Origin: Pseudomonas protegens
Lineage (GTDB): Bacteria; Pseudomonadota; Gammaproteobacteria; Pseudomonadales; Pseudomonadaceae
Direction of reading: 5' to 3'
NCBI RefSeq assembly: GCF_013407925.2
Contig: NZ_CP060201.1
Location: 868,001-932,000, forward strand
Length of the DNA: 64,000 nt
A program made the position numbers and the translations under genes. The notes beneath the pieces are model-generated. The model had not been told where the DNA came from. It searched no databases and was given only the letters and a program-made list of their open reading frames with translations. The stretch's first letter is position 1, and every line of letters starts with the position of its first letter. Below, piece by piece: positions 16,377-25,901 of this stretch.

Positions 16377-17561
16377 TTACCAGGTGAGCACCGCACCCAC
16401 GGCGAAGGTGTCGGTGTTTTCGTTCTGCGCATTGGTGTGGTGGCCGTCGATCTCGAACTGGTTGTATTCGGCCACCAGCTTGAGGTTGTCGTTGATGTCG
16501 TGGAACAGCGCTACGCCCCGGGTCTGGTAGTCGGCGCCGCTGCCGACCACGCCGTTGCCATCGTCCTTTGTCTTGCCGTAGGACAGCGCCAGGCGGTTCT
16601 TGCCGAGCTTGTAAGAGCCCTGCAGCAGGTAGCCCTTGCTGTCGACATTGCGCAGGGTGGCCTCGCCGGCATTGTTGGTGAAGAACGGGTTGATGCCCTT
16701 GGCCTGGAACCCGGAACCGGTCAGGGACAGGCCGCCCATCTTCGCCTGCAGGCCATAGCCCAGGCCCTTGGAGGTCACCGACTGCACGTTGGGGTCGGTG
16801 TTGTCGGAGGTCTGGTAGCTGCCGTTGAGCCAGCTGTAGAACTTGGCCCCGCCCAGGTCGAACTGGTAGGTGATCTCGCTCTCGGTGCGCGGGTTCTTCT
16901 GGTAGGCCTTGCCTAGGGCGCTGCTGTCGTTGGTGTCCACCGGGTCGAGGATGCCCACCGCCACCCTCAGGCCGTCCATCACCGGGCTGCGATAAGTGAT
17001 CTGCGACGAGGGAAAGGGATAGGGATAACCGCTGCCGATGTTGCCGAACGACACCCCGCCGCCGTCCACCAGCCCCAGGCTGTCGCTGACCTGGCCGTAC
17101 CCGGCAAGCATTTCATCGAGCAGGATGTTGGAACGGGCGAACAGACCGAAGTCCTTGCCGATCAGCACCTCGCCCCACTCCGGGTTGGCCACGGTGCCGT
17201 AGAACTGGCGCACGTCGATGGCGGTGTCGGTGCCGTTGGTTTCGCTGTCGTTGATGGTCACCCAGAACGAGGCCCGGGCGCCGAGCTTGAGGTCGTCCAC
17301 CTGCTTGCCCATGTTGAAGCCCAGGTAGTTGGGCAGAAAGCCCATCTTCACCCGCGCCTGACGGCGGTCGTACTGGTCGCCGGCGCGGTCGACCTGGCTG
17401 TTGACGTAGAAGGCATTGATGTAGCCGTCGGTGGAAAAGGTGGTCTGGTCCTTGTCGTACAGCATGATCTCGGCTTCGGCGACAGTGCCCAGGCCAAGGG
17501 TCGACAGGCCGACGAGCAGGGCCGGAATCAGAGGGTACTGGCAGTTCTTATTGTTATGCAT
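16377..17561 (-). CDS. Outer-membrane general porin (16-strand type)
   Basis: A 394-residue porin: signal peptide (about 1-30, AEA cleavage), then alternating amphipathic strands with aromatic girdles (DGYINAFYV, SQITYRSPV, KLVAEYNQFEI) and a terminal Trp in VLTW, the usual recognition signal for the outer-membrane assembly machinery. It looks like the Gram-negative porin family seen beside PQQ/alcohol genes rather than OprD. It may admit alcohols or other small solutes. The flanking D-lysine cluster is an alternative context. A weak CTAC-type box lies about 155 bases upstream. Confidence 0.85.
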   Translation of the reverse strand: MHNNKNCQYPLIPALLVGLSTLGLGTVAEAEIMLYDKDQTTFSTDGYINAFYVNSQVDRAGDQYDRRQARVKMGFLPNYLGFNMGKQVDDLKLGARASFWVTINDSETNGTDTAIDVRQFYGTVANPEWGEVLIGKDFGLFARSNILLDEMLAGYGQVSDSLGLVDGGGVSFGNIGSGYPYPFPSSQITYRSPVMDGLRVAVGILDPVDTNDSSALGKAYQKNPRTESEITYQFDLGGAKFYSWLNGSYQTSDNTDPNVQSVTSKGLGYGLQAKMGGLSLTGSGFQAKGINPFFTNNAGEATLRNVDSKGYLLQGSYKLGKNRLALSYGKTKDDGNGVVGSGADYQTRGVALFHDINDNLKLVAEYNQFEIDGHHTNAQNENTDTFAVGAVLTW

Positions 17562-17716
17562 GGCGCGCTCCGCAAACGGGGGACGAAATGTCGGAGGCGA
17601 TTATCGAAACGCCCCAAGGCCGCCCATAGGCTGCCTTGGGGGCAAGTTCACGGTGCTTTGGAGGGGCTGGCAGGGAGCGGCAAATCCGATCCACGACCGG
17701 CCCGCTACCGGGCCCA

Positions 17717-17738
17717 CTACCGGGAGTAGCACCAAGGG
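17717..17738 (-). promoter_or_regulatory. Weak relative of the ped/exa box upstream of the porin
   Basis: On the minus strand this reads CCCTTGGTGCTACTCCCGGT then AG. It contains both halves of site 1 (CTACTCCC and CCTTGGT) in rearranged order. It is included only because the porin could belong to the same regulon. Confidence 0.25.
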
Positions 17739-17769
17739 TTTATCGACCCCGGTGCCAAGGGATAAGGCC

Positions 17770-18807
17770 TTAAGCCTCGGCCGCCAAAGCGCGCAGTCGC
17801 GCCAGTTCGGCAACGGCCAGGGGAATGCCGTGCTCCAGCGATTTGGCCCGGGTGCGGTAGCGCCGGTCGCCGGGCATGCGCTCCAGGCCCACGGCCTGCA
17901 TCTGCCGCACCAGCTCGCCGCTGCGCTGGGCAAAACGCCCACCACCCAGGTGGTTGGGGTCGATGACGATCAGCAGTTGCCCGGTCCAGGGCGTTTGCGC
18001 CCCCGGGTGTTGCGACCAGTCGAACTCGAAGGAGAAGTTGCCGCCGGTCAGCGCCGCCGCCAGCAGCTCCACCATCATCGACAATGCCGAGCCCTTGTGC
18101 CCGCCAAAGGGCAGCAAGGCGCCGCCGTCGAGAATCGCTGCCGGGTCGCAAGTGGGCTGGCCGTCGCGATCCACCCCCATGCCCGGTGGCAACTGCTGGC
18201 CCTGGCGCTTGGCGATCTGCACATCGCCGTGGGCAATGGCGCTGGTGGCCAGGTCGAAGACAATCGGCTCGGCGCCCTCGCGGGGGGCGGCAAAGGCAAT
18301 CGGGTTGGTGCCGAACAGCGGGCGCTGGGCGCCGTGGGGCACCACGCAGGTCATGCTGTTGACCAGGCTCAAGGCCACCAGGCCTTCTTCGGCGAAGGGC
18401 TCGACATCCGGCCACAGCGCGGCGAAGTGATGGGAATTGCGAATCGCCAACACCGCGATCCCGGCGCTGCGGGCCTTGCTCAACAGCAGCTCGCGGGCCG
18501 CCGCCAGGGCCGGCTGGGCGAAGCCGCCGGCGGCGTCCACCGCCACCACGCCGGGGGCCACATCCTCCACTTGCGGCAGCGCCTGCCCATTCACCCAGCC
18601 ACTGGCCAGGGACGACAAGTAACCGGGAATGCGGAACACCCCGTGGCTGTGGGAACCGTCGCGCTCGGCGCGGGCGCAGTTGTCTGCCAGCACCCGGGCC
18701 ACCTCGGCAGAGGTGCCGTGGCGAAGAAAAATGCGTTGCAGCAAGTCGGTCAAGGCCGGCAGGTCGAGGTACTCGACATCAGCCTGCGCCAGGGTCGCGT
18801 GGGACAT
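17770..18807 (-). CDS. dpkA: Ldh-family imino-acid reductase, DpkA-like
   Basis: A 345-residue member of the malate/L-lactate dehydrogenase-2 family. DpkA reduces delta1-piperideine-2-carboxylate (from D-lysine) to L-pipecolate with NAD(P)H. Family hallmarks are GSHSHGVFRIPGY (about residues 52-64), NSHHFAA (about 124-130), FGTNPIAFAAPR and GGHKGSALSMMVELL. The assignment to DpkA rather than other Ldh enzymes rests on context: the divergent RpiR regulator, amino-acid ABC importer and DadA-like oxidase next door reproduce the P. putida D-lysine cluster. The aminotransferase amaC found there is absent; a porin follows instead. Confidence 0.82.
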   Translation of the reverse strand: MSHATLAQADVEYLDLPALTDLLQRIFLRHGTSAEVARVLADNCARAERDGSHSHGVFRIPGYLSSLASGWVNGQALPQVEDVAPGVVAVDAAGGFAQPALAAARELLLSKARSAGIAVLAIRNSHHFAALWPDVEPFAEEGLVALSLVNSMTCVVPHGAQRPLFGTNPIAFAAPREGAEPIVFDLATSAIAHGDVQIAKRQGQQLPPGMGVDRDGQPTCDPAAILDGGALLPFGGHKGSALSMMVELLAAALTGGNFSFEFDWSQHPGAQTPWTGQLLIVIDPNHLGGGRFAQRSGELVRQMQAVGLERMPGDRRYRTRAKSLEHGIPLAVAELARLRALAAEA

Positions 18808-18865
18808 GGAGGCTCCATTGGAATTGTTATTGGAAGGTGCCTGACTATCGCGTCACGCCAGTTAA

Positions 18866-18890
18866 CTGTCAAATATTGACTTCATGACAG
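18866..18890. promoter_or_regulatory. Divergent operator between dpkA and the RpiR gene
   Basis: CTGTCA (18866) and TGACAG (18885-18890) form an inverted repeat, and nested within it GTCAAATATTGAC (18868-18880) is a perfect 5-base dyad around ATA. The region is AT-rich and lies between the two divergent starts, the expected place for RpiR-family autoregulation and control of dpkA. Confidence 0.55.
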
Positions 18891-18926
18891 AAAACATTCA
18901 TTTTCCATTGTCAACGGCCCACAAGA

Positions 18927-19814
18927 ATGAAAACAACCATGAGCCAACCCATCAAGCAACGCCTTGAAAGCAGCCTGTCCAGCGCCACCGCGTCGGGCCG
19001 GGCGATTGCCAGCTACATGCTGGCCAACCTCTATGAACTGCCCTTCCAGACCGCCGCCGACATCGCCGAAAAACTCGGCGTCAGCGAATCCAGCGTCGGG
19101 CGTTTCTGCCGCGCCATCGGCTACAGCCATTTCAAGGACCTGAAAAACGACCTGAAGAACGACCTCGGCGAAGGCCCGTGGCTAGTGGGCGACCGCTTGC
19201 AGGAATTTCGCCAGCAGCCCAACCCGGCGGCCCAGGGCCTGCCCCGCAGCTTCGAGCTGGAAGTGGCGGCGCTGGTCAAGGTCTACGAATACAGCCTGAC
19301 CCCGGCCTGGCAGACCGTGGTCCAGCGCCTGGCCAGCCGGCGCCGGGTGTACGTGGCGGGGTTCCAGACCGAGCGCGGCATCGCTGCCTCCATGGTCCAC
19401 CTGCTGCAATACCTGCGCGACGGCGTGCACCTGGTGGACGGCGCCGCCGGGCATTTCGCCGACGTGCTGCTGAGCCCCGCCGAAGACTGCGCCCTAGTGG
19501 TGTTCGAGGCCCGGCGCTATTCGCGCCACGCCCTGACCCTGTGCCACAAGGCCCGCGAGGCGGGGATTCCGGTGACCCTGGTCACCGACACTTTCTGCGA
19601 CTGGGCCGAGCAGAACGCCGACGAGGTGTTCCGCGTGCCCACTGAATTCAACCTGTTCTGGGAGTCCACCGCGGCCATGCTGTCGCTGGTGCACCTGTTG
19701 GTCAACGAGGTGTGCAAACACCTGGGACCCGAGGTGGAAAAACGCCTGGAAGCCACCGCTGCCCTGCATAACGAGTTTGTTGGTTACACATCGTCCGCCC
19801 GACCAAAACAATAA
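18927..19814 (+). CDS. RpiR/MurR-family transcriptional regulator
   Basis: A 295-residue regulator with an N-terminal HTH_6 (about 25-85: TAADIAEKLGVSESSVGRFC) and a C-terminal SIS sugar-isomerase-type ligand domain (about 125-265: VYVAGFQTERGIAASM, ALVVFEARRYSRHAL). An alternative ATG 12 bases downstream (MSQPIK) is possible; neither has a strong ribosome site. It stands at the head of the importer/oxidase genes and divergent from dpkA, as in the P. putida D-lysine cluster, so it probably controls both arms. Confidence 0.9.
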   Translation: MKTTMSQPIKQRLESSLSSATASGRAIASYMLANLYELPFQTAADIAEKLGVSESSVGRFCRAIGYSHFKDLKNDLKNDLGEGPWLVGDRLQEFRQQPNPAAQGLPRSFELEVAALVKVYEYSLTPAWQTVVQRLASRRRVYVAGFQTERGIAASMVHLLQYLRDGVHLVDGAAGHFADVLLSPAEDCALVVFEARRYSRHALTLCHKAREAGIPVTLVTDTFCDWAEQNADEVFRVPTEFNLFWESTAAMLSLVHLLVNEVCKHLGPEVEKRLEATAALHNEFVGYTSSARPKQ

Positions 19815-19830
19815 ATAACCGAGGTGCTCC

Positions 19831-20583
19831 ATGAACAACGTCCTCCGCTTCGCCGGCGCTTGCGCCCTGGTCATCGCCGCCTCCACGGCCCAGGCCGAAA
19901 CCTTGAAGATCGCCACCGAAGGCGCCTACCCGCCCTTCAACTACGTGGACTCCAACAACCAGCTGCACGGCTTTGACGTGGACATCGCCAACGCCCTGTG
20001 CGAGCGCATGAAGGTTGAATGCCAGATCGTTGCCCAGGACTGGGAAGGCATCATCCCGGCGCTGCTGGCGAAGAAATACGACGCCGTGGTGGCCTCGATG
20101 ATCGCCACCGACGAGCGCAAGAAGAAGATCGCCTTCAGCAACCACTACTACCGCACCCCGCTGTCGGTGGCGGTGCCCAAGGACTCGGACATCACCGACG
20201 CCCAGACCAACTTCAAGGGCCGCACCGTGGGCGCCCAGGCCTCCTCGACCCAGGCCATCTACGCCGAGGACCACTACGGCCCGGCCGGTGCCGACGTGAA
20301 GTTCTACCCGACCCTGGACGAAGCCAACAGCGACCTGGCGGCCGGGCGCGTGGACGGGGTGATCGCCGACAAGTTCCCGCTGCTGGCCTGGGCTGAAAGC
20401 ACCGGCAAGGATTGCTGCAAGATTATCGGCGACGTCAACGGCACCACCGCTGACGCTTCCATCGCCGTGCGCAAGGAAGACAACGCCCTGCGCGAGCGCC
20501 TGAACAAGGCCCTGGACGAGATCGTTGCCGACGGCACCTACAAGAAAATCTCCAGCCGCTACTTCGCCTTCGACATCTACTGA
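19831..20583 (+). CDS. Amino-acid ABC transporter periplasmic binding protein
   Basis: A 250-residue HisJ/ArgT-type binding protein: signal peptide (about 1-20, AQA cleavage), then TEGAYPPFNYVDSNNQLHGF and DVDIANALCERM at the start of lobe 1, which are family hallmarks. GAGGTG precedes the ATG. Cationic amino acids are the usual ligands of this subgroup, which fits D-lysine uptake. Confidence 0.9.
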   Translation: MNNVLRFAGACALVIAASTAQAETLKIATEGAYPPFNYVDSNNQLHGFDVDIANALCERMKVECQIVAQDWEGIIPALLAKKYDAVVASMIATDERKKKIAFSNHYYRTPLSVAVPKDSDITDAQTNFKGRTVGAQASSTQAIYAEDHYGPAGADVKFYPTLDEANSDLAAGRVDGVIADKFPLLAWAESTGKDCCKIIGDVNGTTADASIAVRKEDNALRERLNKALDEIVADGTYKKISSRYFAFDIY

Positions 20584-20669
20584 CCGCCCGCCTTTGCCGC
20601 TGCCCTTGCCCCGCGTTCCCTTGAGCGCGGCGGCGTCCTGCACGGTTTATTTTTCCAGAGGGTTCGCGC

Positions 20670-21389
20670 ATGTTCGAACAGCTGTCACTCCTGTCCTTTG
20701 CCAGCGGCGGCTGGGGCTCGGCCTTGCTCGCCGGGGCCCTGGTGACCATCGCCCTGGCGCTGGCCTGCGTGCCCATCGGCCTGCCCCTGGGCCTCGCCGT
20801 AGCCCTGGCCGCGCGCTCGAAAAACCGCTGGGCGCGGGCCTGGGCCACGACCTTTTCCACGGTGTTTCGCGGCCTGCCGGAGCTGTTGACCCTGCTGATC
20901 ATCTACTACGGCTGCCAGATTGCCGCGCAGAAGATCCTCGGCGCCCTGGGCTACCCCGGTGAAGTGGCGATCAACACCTTCGTCGCCGCGATGATCGCCT
21001 TCAGCCTGGTGTTCGCCGCCTTCTCCAGCGAGATCTGGCTGGCCGCGTTCAAGACCCTGCCCAAGGGCCAATATGAAGCCGCCCGCGCCCTGAGCCTGTC
21101 GCGCCGCACCACCTTCACCCGGGTGCTGCTGCCGCAACTGACCCGCATCGCCCTGCCGGGGCTTTCCAACAACTGGCTGTCGCTGCTCAAGGACACCTCC
21201 CTGGTCTCGACCATTTCCCTGGTGGACCTGATGCGCCAGACCAACCTCGCGGTCAGCGTGACCAAGGAACCCATGCTGTTCTACAGCGTGGCGTGCTTTG
21301 GCTACCTGTTCTTCTCGGCGCTGTCGGGGCACCTGTTCAGCTTTCTTGAACGGCGCTTCAACCGTGCGCAACGGAGCCTGCAACCATGA
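20670..21389 (+). CDS. Amino-acid ABC transporter permease (HisQ-type)
   Basis: A 239-residue permease with five predicted spans and the EAA loop EAARALSLSRRTTFTRVLLP (about residues 132-151) that contacts the ATPase. It overlaps the next permease by four bases (ATGA), so the two form the usual heterodimer. FRGLPELLTLLIIYYG near residue 65 is characteristic of polar amino-acid transporters. Confidence 0.92.
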   Translation: MFEQLSLLSFASGGWGSALLAGALVTIALALACVPIGLPLGLAVALAARSKNRWARAWATTFSTVFRGLPELLTLLIIYYGCQIAAQKILGALGYPGEVAINTFVAAMIAFSLVFAAFSSEIWLAAFKTLPKGQYEAARALSLSRRTTFTRVLLPQLTRIALPGLSNNWLSLLKDTSLVSTISLVDLMRQTNLAVSVTKEPMLFYSVACFGYLFFSALSGHLFSFLERRFNRAQRSLQP

Positions 21390-22096
21390 GCCTGGATGAC
21401 CTGCTGAACCTGTTCCTCAACCAGGAACTGCTGGAACGCTACGGCCCGCGCTTTATCGACGGCCTGCTGGTGACCGCCAAGCTGGTGGCGATTTCCTTCA
21501 GCCTGGGCGCCGTGCTCGGCCTGCTGATCGCCCTCGGGCGGCTGTCCAGCAATCAGTTCCTGCGGCGTTTTACCGGGGCCTACGTGTACTTCTTCCGCGG
21601 CTCGCCGCTGCTGGCCCAGCTGTTCATGCTGTATTACGGCCTGGGTTCGTTCAAAGGCTTCTGGCAGGACGTGGGCCTGTGGTGGTTCTTCCGCGATGCG
21701 TGGTTCTGCACCCTGCTGGCCTTCACCCTGAACACCGCCGCCTACCAGGCGGAGATCCTGCGCGGCAGCCTGCTGGCCGTGGCCCAGGGCCAGCGCGAAG
21801 CCTGCAAGGCCCTGAGCCTGTCGCGCTGGACCGCGTTTCGCAAAGTGATACTGCCGCAGTCGCTGCTGATCGCCATCGGGCCGCTGGGCAACGAGCTGAT
21901 TTTGATGATCAAGGCCAGCGCCATCGCCTCCCTGGTGACCATTTACGACCTGATGGGGGTGACCAAGCTGGCCTTCTCCCGCAGCTTCGATTTCCAGATC
22001 TACCTATGGGCCGCGGTGCTGTACCTGCTGATCGTCGAAGTGGTGCGGCGCAGCCTCAAGTACCTGGAAGGCCGCCTGGGCCGGCACCTGAACTGA
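21386..22096 (+). CDS. Amino-acid ABC transporter permease (HisM-type)
   Basis: A 236-residue permease, paralogous to the preceding gene: FFRGSPLLAQLFMLYYG near residue 73 and an EAA-type loop EACKALSLSRWTAFRKVILP. Five predicted spans. It is translationally coupled to its partner and followed by the oxidase gene. Confidence 0.92.
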   Translation: MSLDDLLNLFLNQELLERYGPRFIDGLLVTAKLVAISFSLGAVLGLLIALGRLSSNQFLRRFTGAYVYFFRGSPLLAQLFMLYYGLGSFKGFWQDVGLWWFFRDAWFCTLLAFTLNTAAYQAEILRGSLLAVAQGQREACKALSLSRWTAFRKVILPQSLLIAIGPLGNELILMIKASAIASLVTIYDLMGVTKLAFSRSFDFQIYLWAAVLYLLIVEVVRRSLKYLEGRLGRHLN

Positions 22097-22142
22097 ACCC
22101 TTGAGCGGGCCGCCGCGCGGCCCCTGTCATAAGGACTGAAAC

Positions 22143-23384
22143 ATGCATTGCCAAACCCTCGTCCTGGGCGCCGGAATCGTCGGCGTCAGCAGCGCCCTGC
22201 ACCTGCAGGCCCGCGGCCGCCAAGTAGTGCTGCTGGACCGCCAGCCCCCGGGCAACGGCACCAGCCACGGCAACGCCGGGCTGATCGAACGCGCCAGCGT
22301 GATTCCCTACGCCTTCCCCCGGGAAGTGACCAAGCTGGTGCGCTACGGCCTCAACCAGCAATCGGACGTGCGCTACAGCCTGCGCCACCTGCCCAAGGCC
22401 GGCCCCTGGCTGCTGCAATACTGGCGCCACTCCTCGCCCAAGGGCCTGGCCGCCGCCACCCGCGCCATGCTGCCGCTGATCGAACGCTGCGTGAGCGAAC
22501 ACCTGGCCCTGGCCCGCCCGGCCAACATGCTGCAACTGATCGCCGACGGCGGCTGGCTCGAAGCCTTCAACGACCAAGAGGCCTTCGACTTCGCCCAACG
22601 CGCCGCCGCCGACCTGCGCGACTACCAGCTCAACTACCGGGTACTGGACCGCGCCGAACTCTTGACCCTGGAACCCGGCCTGCACCAAGACGTGGTGGGC
22701 GGCCTGCACTGGCTCGACCCCAAGACCGTCAGCGACCCCGGCGGCCTGACCCGCGGCTACGCCGAACTGTTCAAGCAACGCGGCGGCCAATTCGTCATCG
22801 GCGACGCCCTGAGCCTGACCCAGGTCGAAGGCGGCTGGCAGGTGCACAGCGAACTCGGCCCCATCACCGCCCAGGAAGTGGTGGTGGCGCTGGGCCCGCA
22901 AGCCAGCGGCATCTTCGAACCCCTGGGCTACCGCATCCCCCTGGCGATCAAGCGCGGCTACCACATGCACTACGCCGCCCTGCCCGGCACCCGCTTGCAG
23001 CACCCGATCCTCGACCCGGTGGGCGGCTACGTCCTGGCGCCGATGGTGGGCGGCATCCGCCTGACCACCGGCATCGAATTCGCCGACTGCGACGACCCGA
23101 TCAACGAAATCCAACTGCGCCGCTGCGAAGCCCTGGCCCGAAACTTCTACCCCCTGGGCGAACGCCTCGACGCCGAACCCTGGCTGGGCCGCCGCCCGTG
23201 CCTGCCGGACATGTGCCCAGTGATCGGCCCCGCCCCGCGCCACCCCGGCCTGTGGTTCAACTTCGGCCACGCCCACCACGGCCTGACCCTGGGCCCGGTG
23301 AGCGGCCAGCTGCTGGCGCAAATGGTCACCGGCGAAACGCCTTTTACCGACCCCACCCCCTACCGCGCCGAGCGCTTCAACTGA
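22143..23384 (+). CDS. amaD: FAD-dependent D-amino-acid oxidase/dehydrogenase, AmaD/DadA-like
   Basis: A 413-residue DAO-family flavoprotein: an FAD-binding dinucleotide fold at the N-terminus ([14 protein letters not shown], then LLDRQ), [10 protein letters not shown], and a C-terminal [15 protein letters not shown] closing the FAD site. In P. putida the equivalent AmaD oxidises D-lysine to the keto-acid that cyclises to piperideine-2-carboxylate, the DpkA substrate. Placement between importer permease and ATPase genes matches that cluster. Codons are almost all C-ending, in contrast to the next gene's second half. Confidence 0.85.
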   Translation: MHCQTLVLGAGIVGVSSALHLQARGRQVVLLDRQPPGNGTSHGNAGLIERASVIPYAFPREVTKLVRYGLNQQSDVRYSLRHLPKAGPWLLQYWRHSSPKGLAAATRAMLPLIERCVSEHLALARPANMLQLIADGGWLEAFNDQEAFDFAQRAAADLRDYQLNYRVLDRAELLTLEPGLHQDVVGGLHWLDPKTVSDPGGLTRGYAELFKQRGGQFVIGDALSLTQVEGGWQVHSELGPITAQEVVVALGPQASGIFEPLGYRIPLAIKRGYHMHYAALPGTRLQHPILDPVGGYVLAPMVGGIRLTTGIEFADCDDPINEIQLRRCEALARNFYPLGERLDAEPWLGRRPCLPDMCPVIGPAPRHPGLWFNFGHAHHGLTLGPVSGQLLAQMVTGETPFTDPTPYRAERFN

Positions 23385-23400
23385 CCGACGGAGAACCGCC

Positions 23401-24201
23401 ATGCAGACCCAGACCGCCCCGCTTCCCGCCGCCTCCCAAGCGCCCGCCCAGCCCATTGCCGACCCGCGTGAAGTGGTGATCGATATTGCCGGGCTGAACA
23501 AGTTCTACGGCGCCTTCCACGTCCTGCACGACATCGACCTCAAAGTGCGCCAGGGCGAACGCATCGTCCTCTGCGGGCCTTCCGGCTCGGGTAAATCGAC
23601 CTTGATCCGCTGCATAAACCGCCTGGAGATTGCCGAAAAAGGCCGCATCCTGGTGGACCGCACCGACCTCTCGCAAAACACCCGCGAAGCCGCCCAGGTG
23701 CGCAGCCAAGTGGGCATGGTGTTCCAGCACTTCAACCTGTTCCCGCACATGAGCGTGCTGGACAACTGCACCCTGGCACCGATGACCGTGCGCGGGTTGT
23801 CGCGGAAAAAAGCTGAAGAACTGGCGCGGGGATTCCTGGCCAAGGTGGGCATCGAGAACCAGGCGAACAAATACCCGAGCCAGCTTTCAGGTGGGCAGCA
23901 ACAGCGCGTGGCGATTGCACGGGCGTTGTGCATGGAGCCGAAGATTATGTTGTTTGATGAACCGACCTCGGCGCTGGACCCGGAGATGGTGAGTGAGGTG
24001 TTGGATGTGATGGTGAAGCTCGCTGGCAGCGGCATGACCATGCTTTGTGTGACTCATGAGATGGGGTTTGCGCGGCAGGTGGCGGAGCGGGTGTTGTTTC
24101 TTGATGGTGGGCGCATCGTTGAAGATGCGCCGCCGGAGGCGTTTTTTGGGGCGCCGAAGAGTGAGAGGGCTAAGGCGTTTCTTGCGCAGATTGTGCATTG
24201 A
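23401..24201 (+). CDS. Amino-acid ABC transporter ATPase
   Basis: A 266-residue HisP/GlnQ-type ATPase: Walker [10 protein letters not shown] (about residues 60-68), signature [15 protein letters not shown], Walker [16 protein letters not shown]-loop CVTHEMGFA. It completes the importer. The first half uses C-ending codons like its neighbours; from about base 23790 codons become strongly G/T-ending. The protein motifs remain intact across the switch. Confidence 0.93.
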   Translation: MQTQTAPLPAASQAPAQPIADPREVVIDIAGLNKFYGAFHVLHDIDLKVRQGERIVLCGPSGSGKSTLIRCINRLEIAEKGRILVDRTDLSQNTREAAQVRSQVGMVFQHFNLFPHMSVLDNCTLAPMTVRGLSRKKAEELARGFLAKVGIENQANKYPSQLSGGQQQRVAIARALCMEPKIMLFDEPTSALDPEMVSEVLDVMVKLAGSGMTMLCVTHEMGFARQVAERVLFLDGGRIVEDAPPEAFFGAPKSERAKAFLAQIVH

Positions 24202-24207
24202 GGTAAG

Positions 24208-24527
24208 TGGACAAATCCGTTGCTGCGGTAACGGCCACTTATGGTTTCGCTCTTACAGCGACTCACTTTGGAAGAGCCCCAAAGTAAGCAAAGGGCTCCT
24301 GCCCCTCCACTCGGTGCCTCGCCTAGGCTCGGCATGCCCTCACTCCGGCATTGAACCGTGGGCCGCCGCAATGGGCCATCCATGGCCCAGTGCGGCTAAC
24401 CCGGCGTCCTGCCGGGTTACCCACGGCTCAATGCCTGCGTTCGGCCATCGTGTCTAAAGGGGCAGGAAGATCAAAAGCCAAAGCAAGAGCAAAAGCAGAC
24501 GGCGGCCTACCGGCCGGCCTGTTTTAA
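24208..24527 (-). repeat. Structured dispersed repeat, copy A
   Basis: The only copy in minus orientation. Read on the minus strand it carries the outer arms GGCATTGAGCCGTGGG / CCCACGGTTCAATGCC, hairpin 1 AACCCGGC/GCCGGGTT and hairpin 2 TGGGCCA/TGGCCCA, then the conserved tail TCGCTGTAAGAGCGAAACC and CAACGGAT. It lies immediately after the D-lysine operon, at the left edge of the accessory region. Confidence 0.85.
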
Positions 24528-24976
24528 TGCTGTGTGCGTTACATGTAGCCGCTGCCGAAGGCTGCGAACGACCTCGAAGCGGGCGCAGCGATCTCAAGGG
24601 AGGCTATCTATACAGTTCGAACTTCGAGTGACACTCCACGTTATCCCTCCCAGGAGTCCTGGTACCTACCAGCACAAAAAGAAGGTCCTGCACCGCAATA
24701 CCTGGAGCAGCCCCTCAGTCGTCACCCATGACCAAGAATGAGCAGAGGAGCAAATCGATGGACCGAAAATATTGCGTGCTGCAATGATCACGGCCAACAG
24801 CAAACGGCCATTAACAAGCATTCGTGACGGACAGTTATCGGCCACAAGCGGTCGTTCTCGCGCGGCGGTTTTCGACCCAAAGCGGTCGTTCCCAAGGAGC
24901 AGCTATAGGTCGAAAAAAGCATCCATGTACGGCCGGCATCATTCAACCCGTAACGGACGTTACCGCATTCAGAAAA
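24528..24976. other. Gene-free stretch with one REP and a short direct repeat
   Basis: A single REP of the TGTAGCCGCTGCCG family is at about 24541-24570. AAGCGGTCGTTC occurs twice, 35 bases apart (24845 and 24880). No convincing gene, tRNA or attachment site was found; short open frames here have no ribosome site or family look. Confidence 0.4.
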
Positions 24977-25555
24977 TCAGCCCTGTTTAGTGGCGGACAA
25001 CCGTTCATAAATGCGATGCAGGTATGCCTGGTAGATGCAAAAAATGACCAGCAACAATCCAGCTCCGGCCTCAGCTTCCGTGGCTAAAAAAGGCTTGATT
25101 GAATACGCTGAACGGGATGCGCTTGAAAGACTTCCTGACGCCTTCAAGCTCTCCGCTAGCTCTTGAAAATTGTCATGGAGCTTATTAAGCAGAGGTAGAA
25201 CCGATGAAGAGTCAAAATCTATATTGACCTGATGGGCGAGCTGATTTCGAATATTCTTGATCGCTCTGAGGATCGCGGCATCCCTTTCAGAGATTATCGA
25301 CAGGAGCAACGCGAGTTGGATCCTGGCACCAAACGAGCCACACGGTGCACGGCCATCGCCGTTAATGCCTAGAAACGAATGTATTTCCTGCTCTGGCCCT
25401 GTCAGCGTCATGGATAGAATTTCGACAAGTGCGAGATCGAGAACCGCGCCGGCAGTAATAGCTAGCTCACGTCTCGGCAGTCCTCGATAATCTTCGTAAA
25501 TTCTATCTGCACCAGGGAACACATCCCGCATCCACTGCTCGATTTTCCAAGCCAT
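24977..25555 (-). CDS. MltR-like protein with C-terminal membrane segment
   Basis: A 192-residue protein resembling the MltR (mannitol repressor-like) family: RELAITAGAVLDLALVEIL, GSFGARIQLALLLSII and the hallmark AIKNIRNQLAHQ (about residues 110-121). The ATG at 25555 was chosen for its excellent AGGAGGTGAA ribosome site; the frame is open for 15 more codons upstream. Unlike classical MltR, the C-terminus carries a likely transmembrane helix (about 168-186: AGLLLVIFCIYQAYL). It is divergent from the SIR2-HerA pair. Codon use is mixed and GC lower than the flanks. A role with the defence pair is inference only. Confidence 0.6.
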   Translation of the reverse strand: MAWKIEQWMRDVFPGADRIYEDYRGLPRRELAITAGAVLDLALVEILSMTLTGPEQEIHSFLGINGDGRAPCGSFGARIQLALLLSIISERDAAILRAIKNIRNQLAHQVNIDFDSSSVLPLLNKLHDNFQELAESLKASGSLSSASRSAYSIKPFLATEAEAGAGLLLVIFCIYQAYLHRIYERLSATKQG

Positions 25556-25901
25556 TTCACCTCCTAAACCCCTATCCGAAAGGCCCTGACCGGGGCCCAT
25601 GATGGTCTACCTTGCTTGTTTACAGTACGCGATGTACGCACCTGCAGCATGCGGATCTATGACGTCCTCCACATCCTGAGAATGCCCGGTAGGATGTTTA
25701 GGGCTGTCGAGGCCGGTTGCCATTTAGGAGAAAATGCTCGACCTAAAGAGGGATTTGATAAAGGCGAGACATAATGCCCTTCCGGCGTCGTAGCACCGAT
25801 GTCATTATGCCAACACTGCGTTGCCCACAGGTTTCATCACGCGCACTCGACTGGCCCATAGCACGCCATCGGGATACGCCACACCTTCAAGGATCGTGTT
25901 G
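25556..25901. promoter_or_regulatory. Divergent intergenic region before the SIR2-HerA genes
   Basis: CATAATG (near 25770) and CATTATG (near 25803) form an inverted repeat upstream of the SIR2 gene. A 19-codon open frame (25734-25793, starting MLDLKRDLIK) follows a good TAGGAG ribosome site and could be a leader peptide or a gene remnant. No integrase or tRNA is seen. Confidence 0.4.

Noticed and set aside
24528..24976. Possible CRISPR-like or attachment-site repeats (AAGCGGTCGTTC twice)
   Set aside because: Only two short copies, no regular spacers, no cas genes, no integrase or tRNA nearby.
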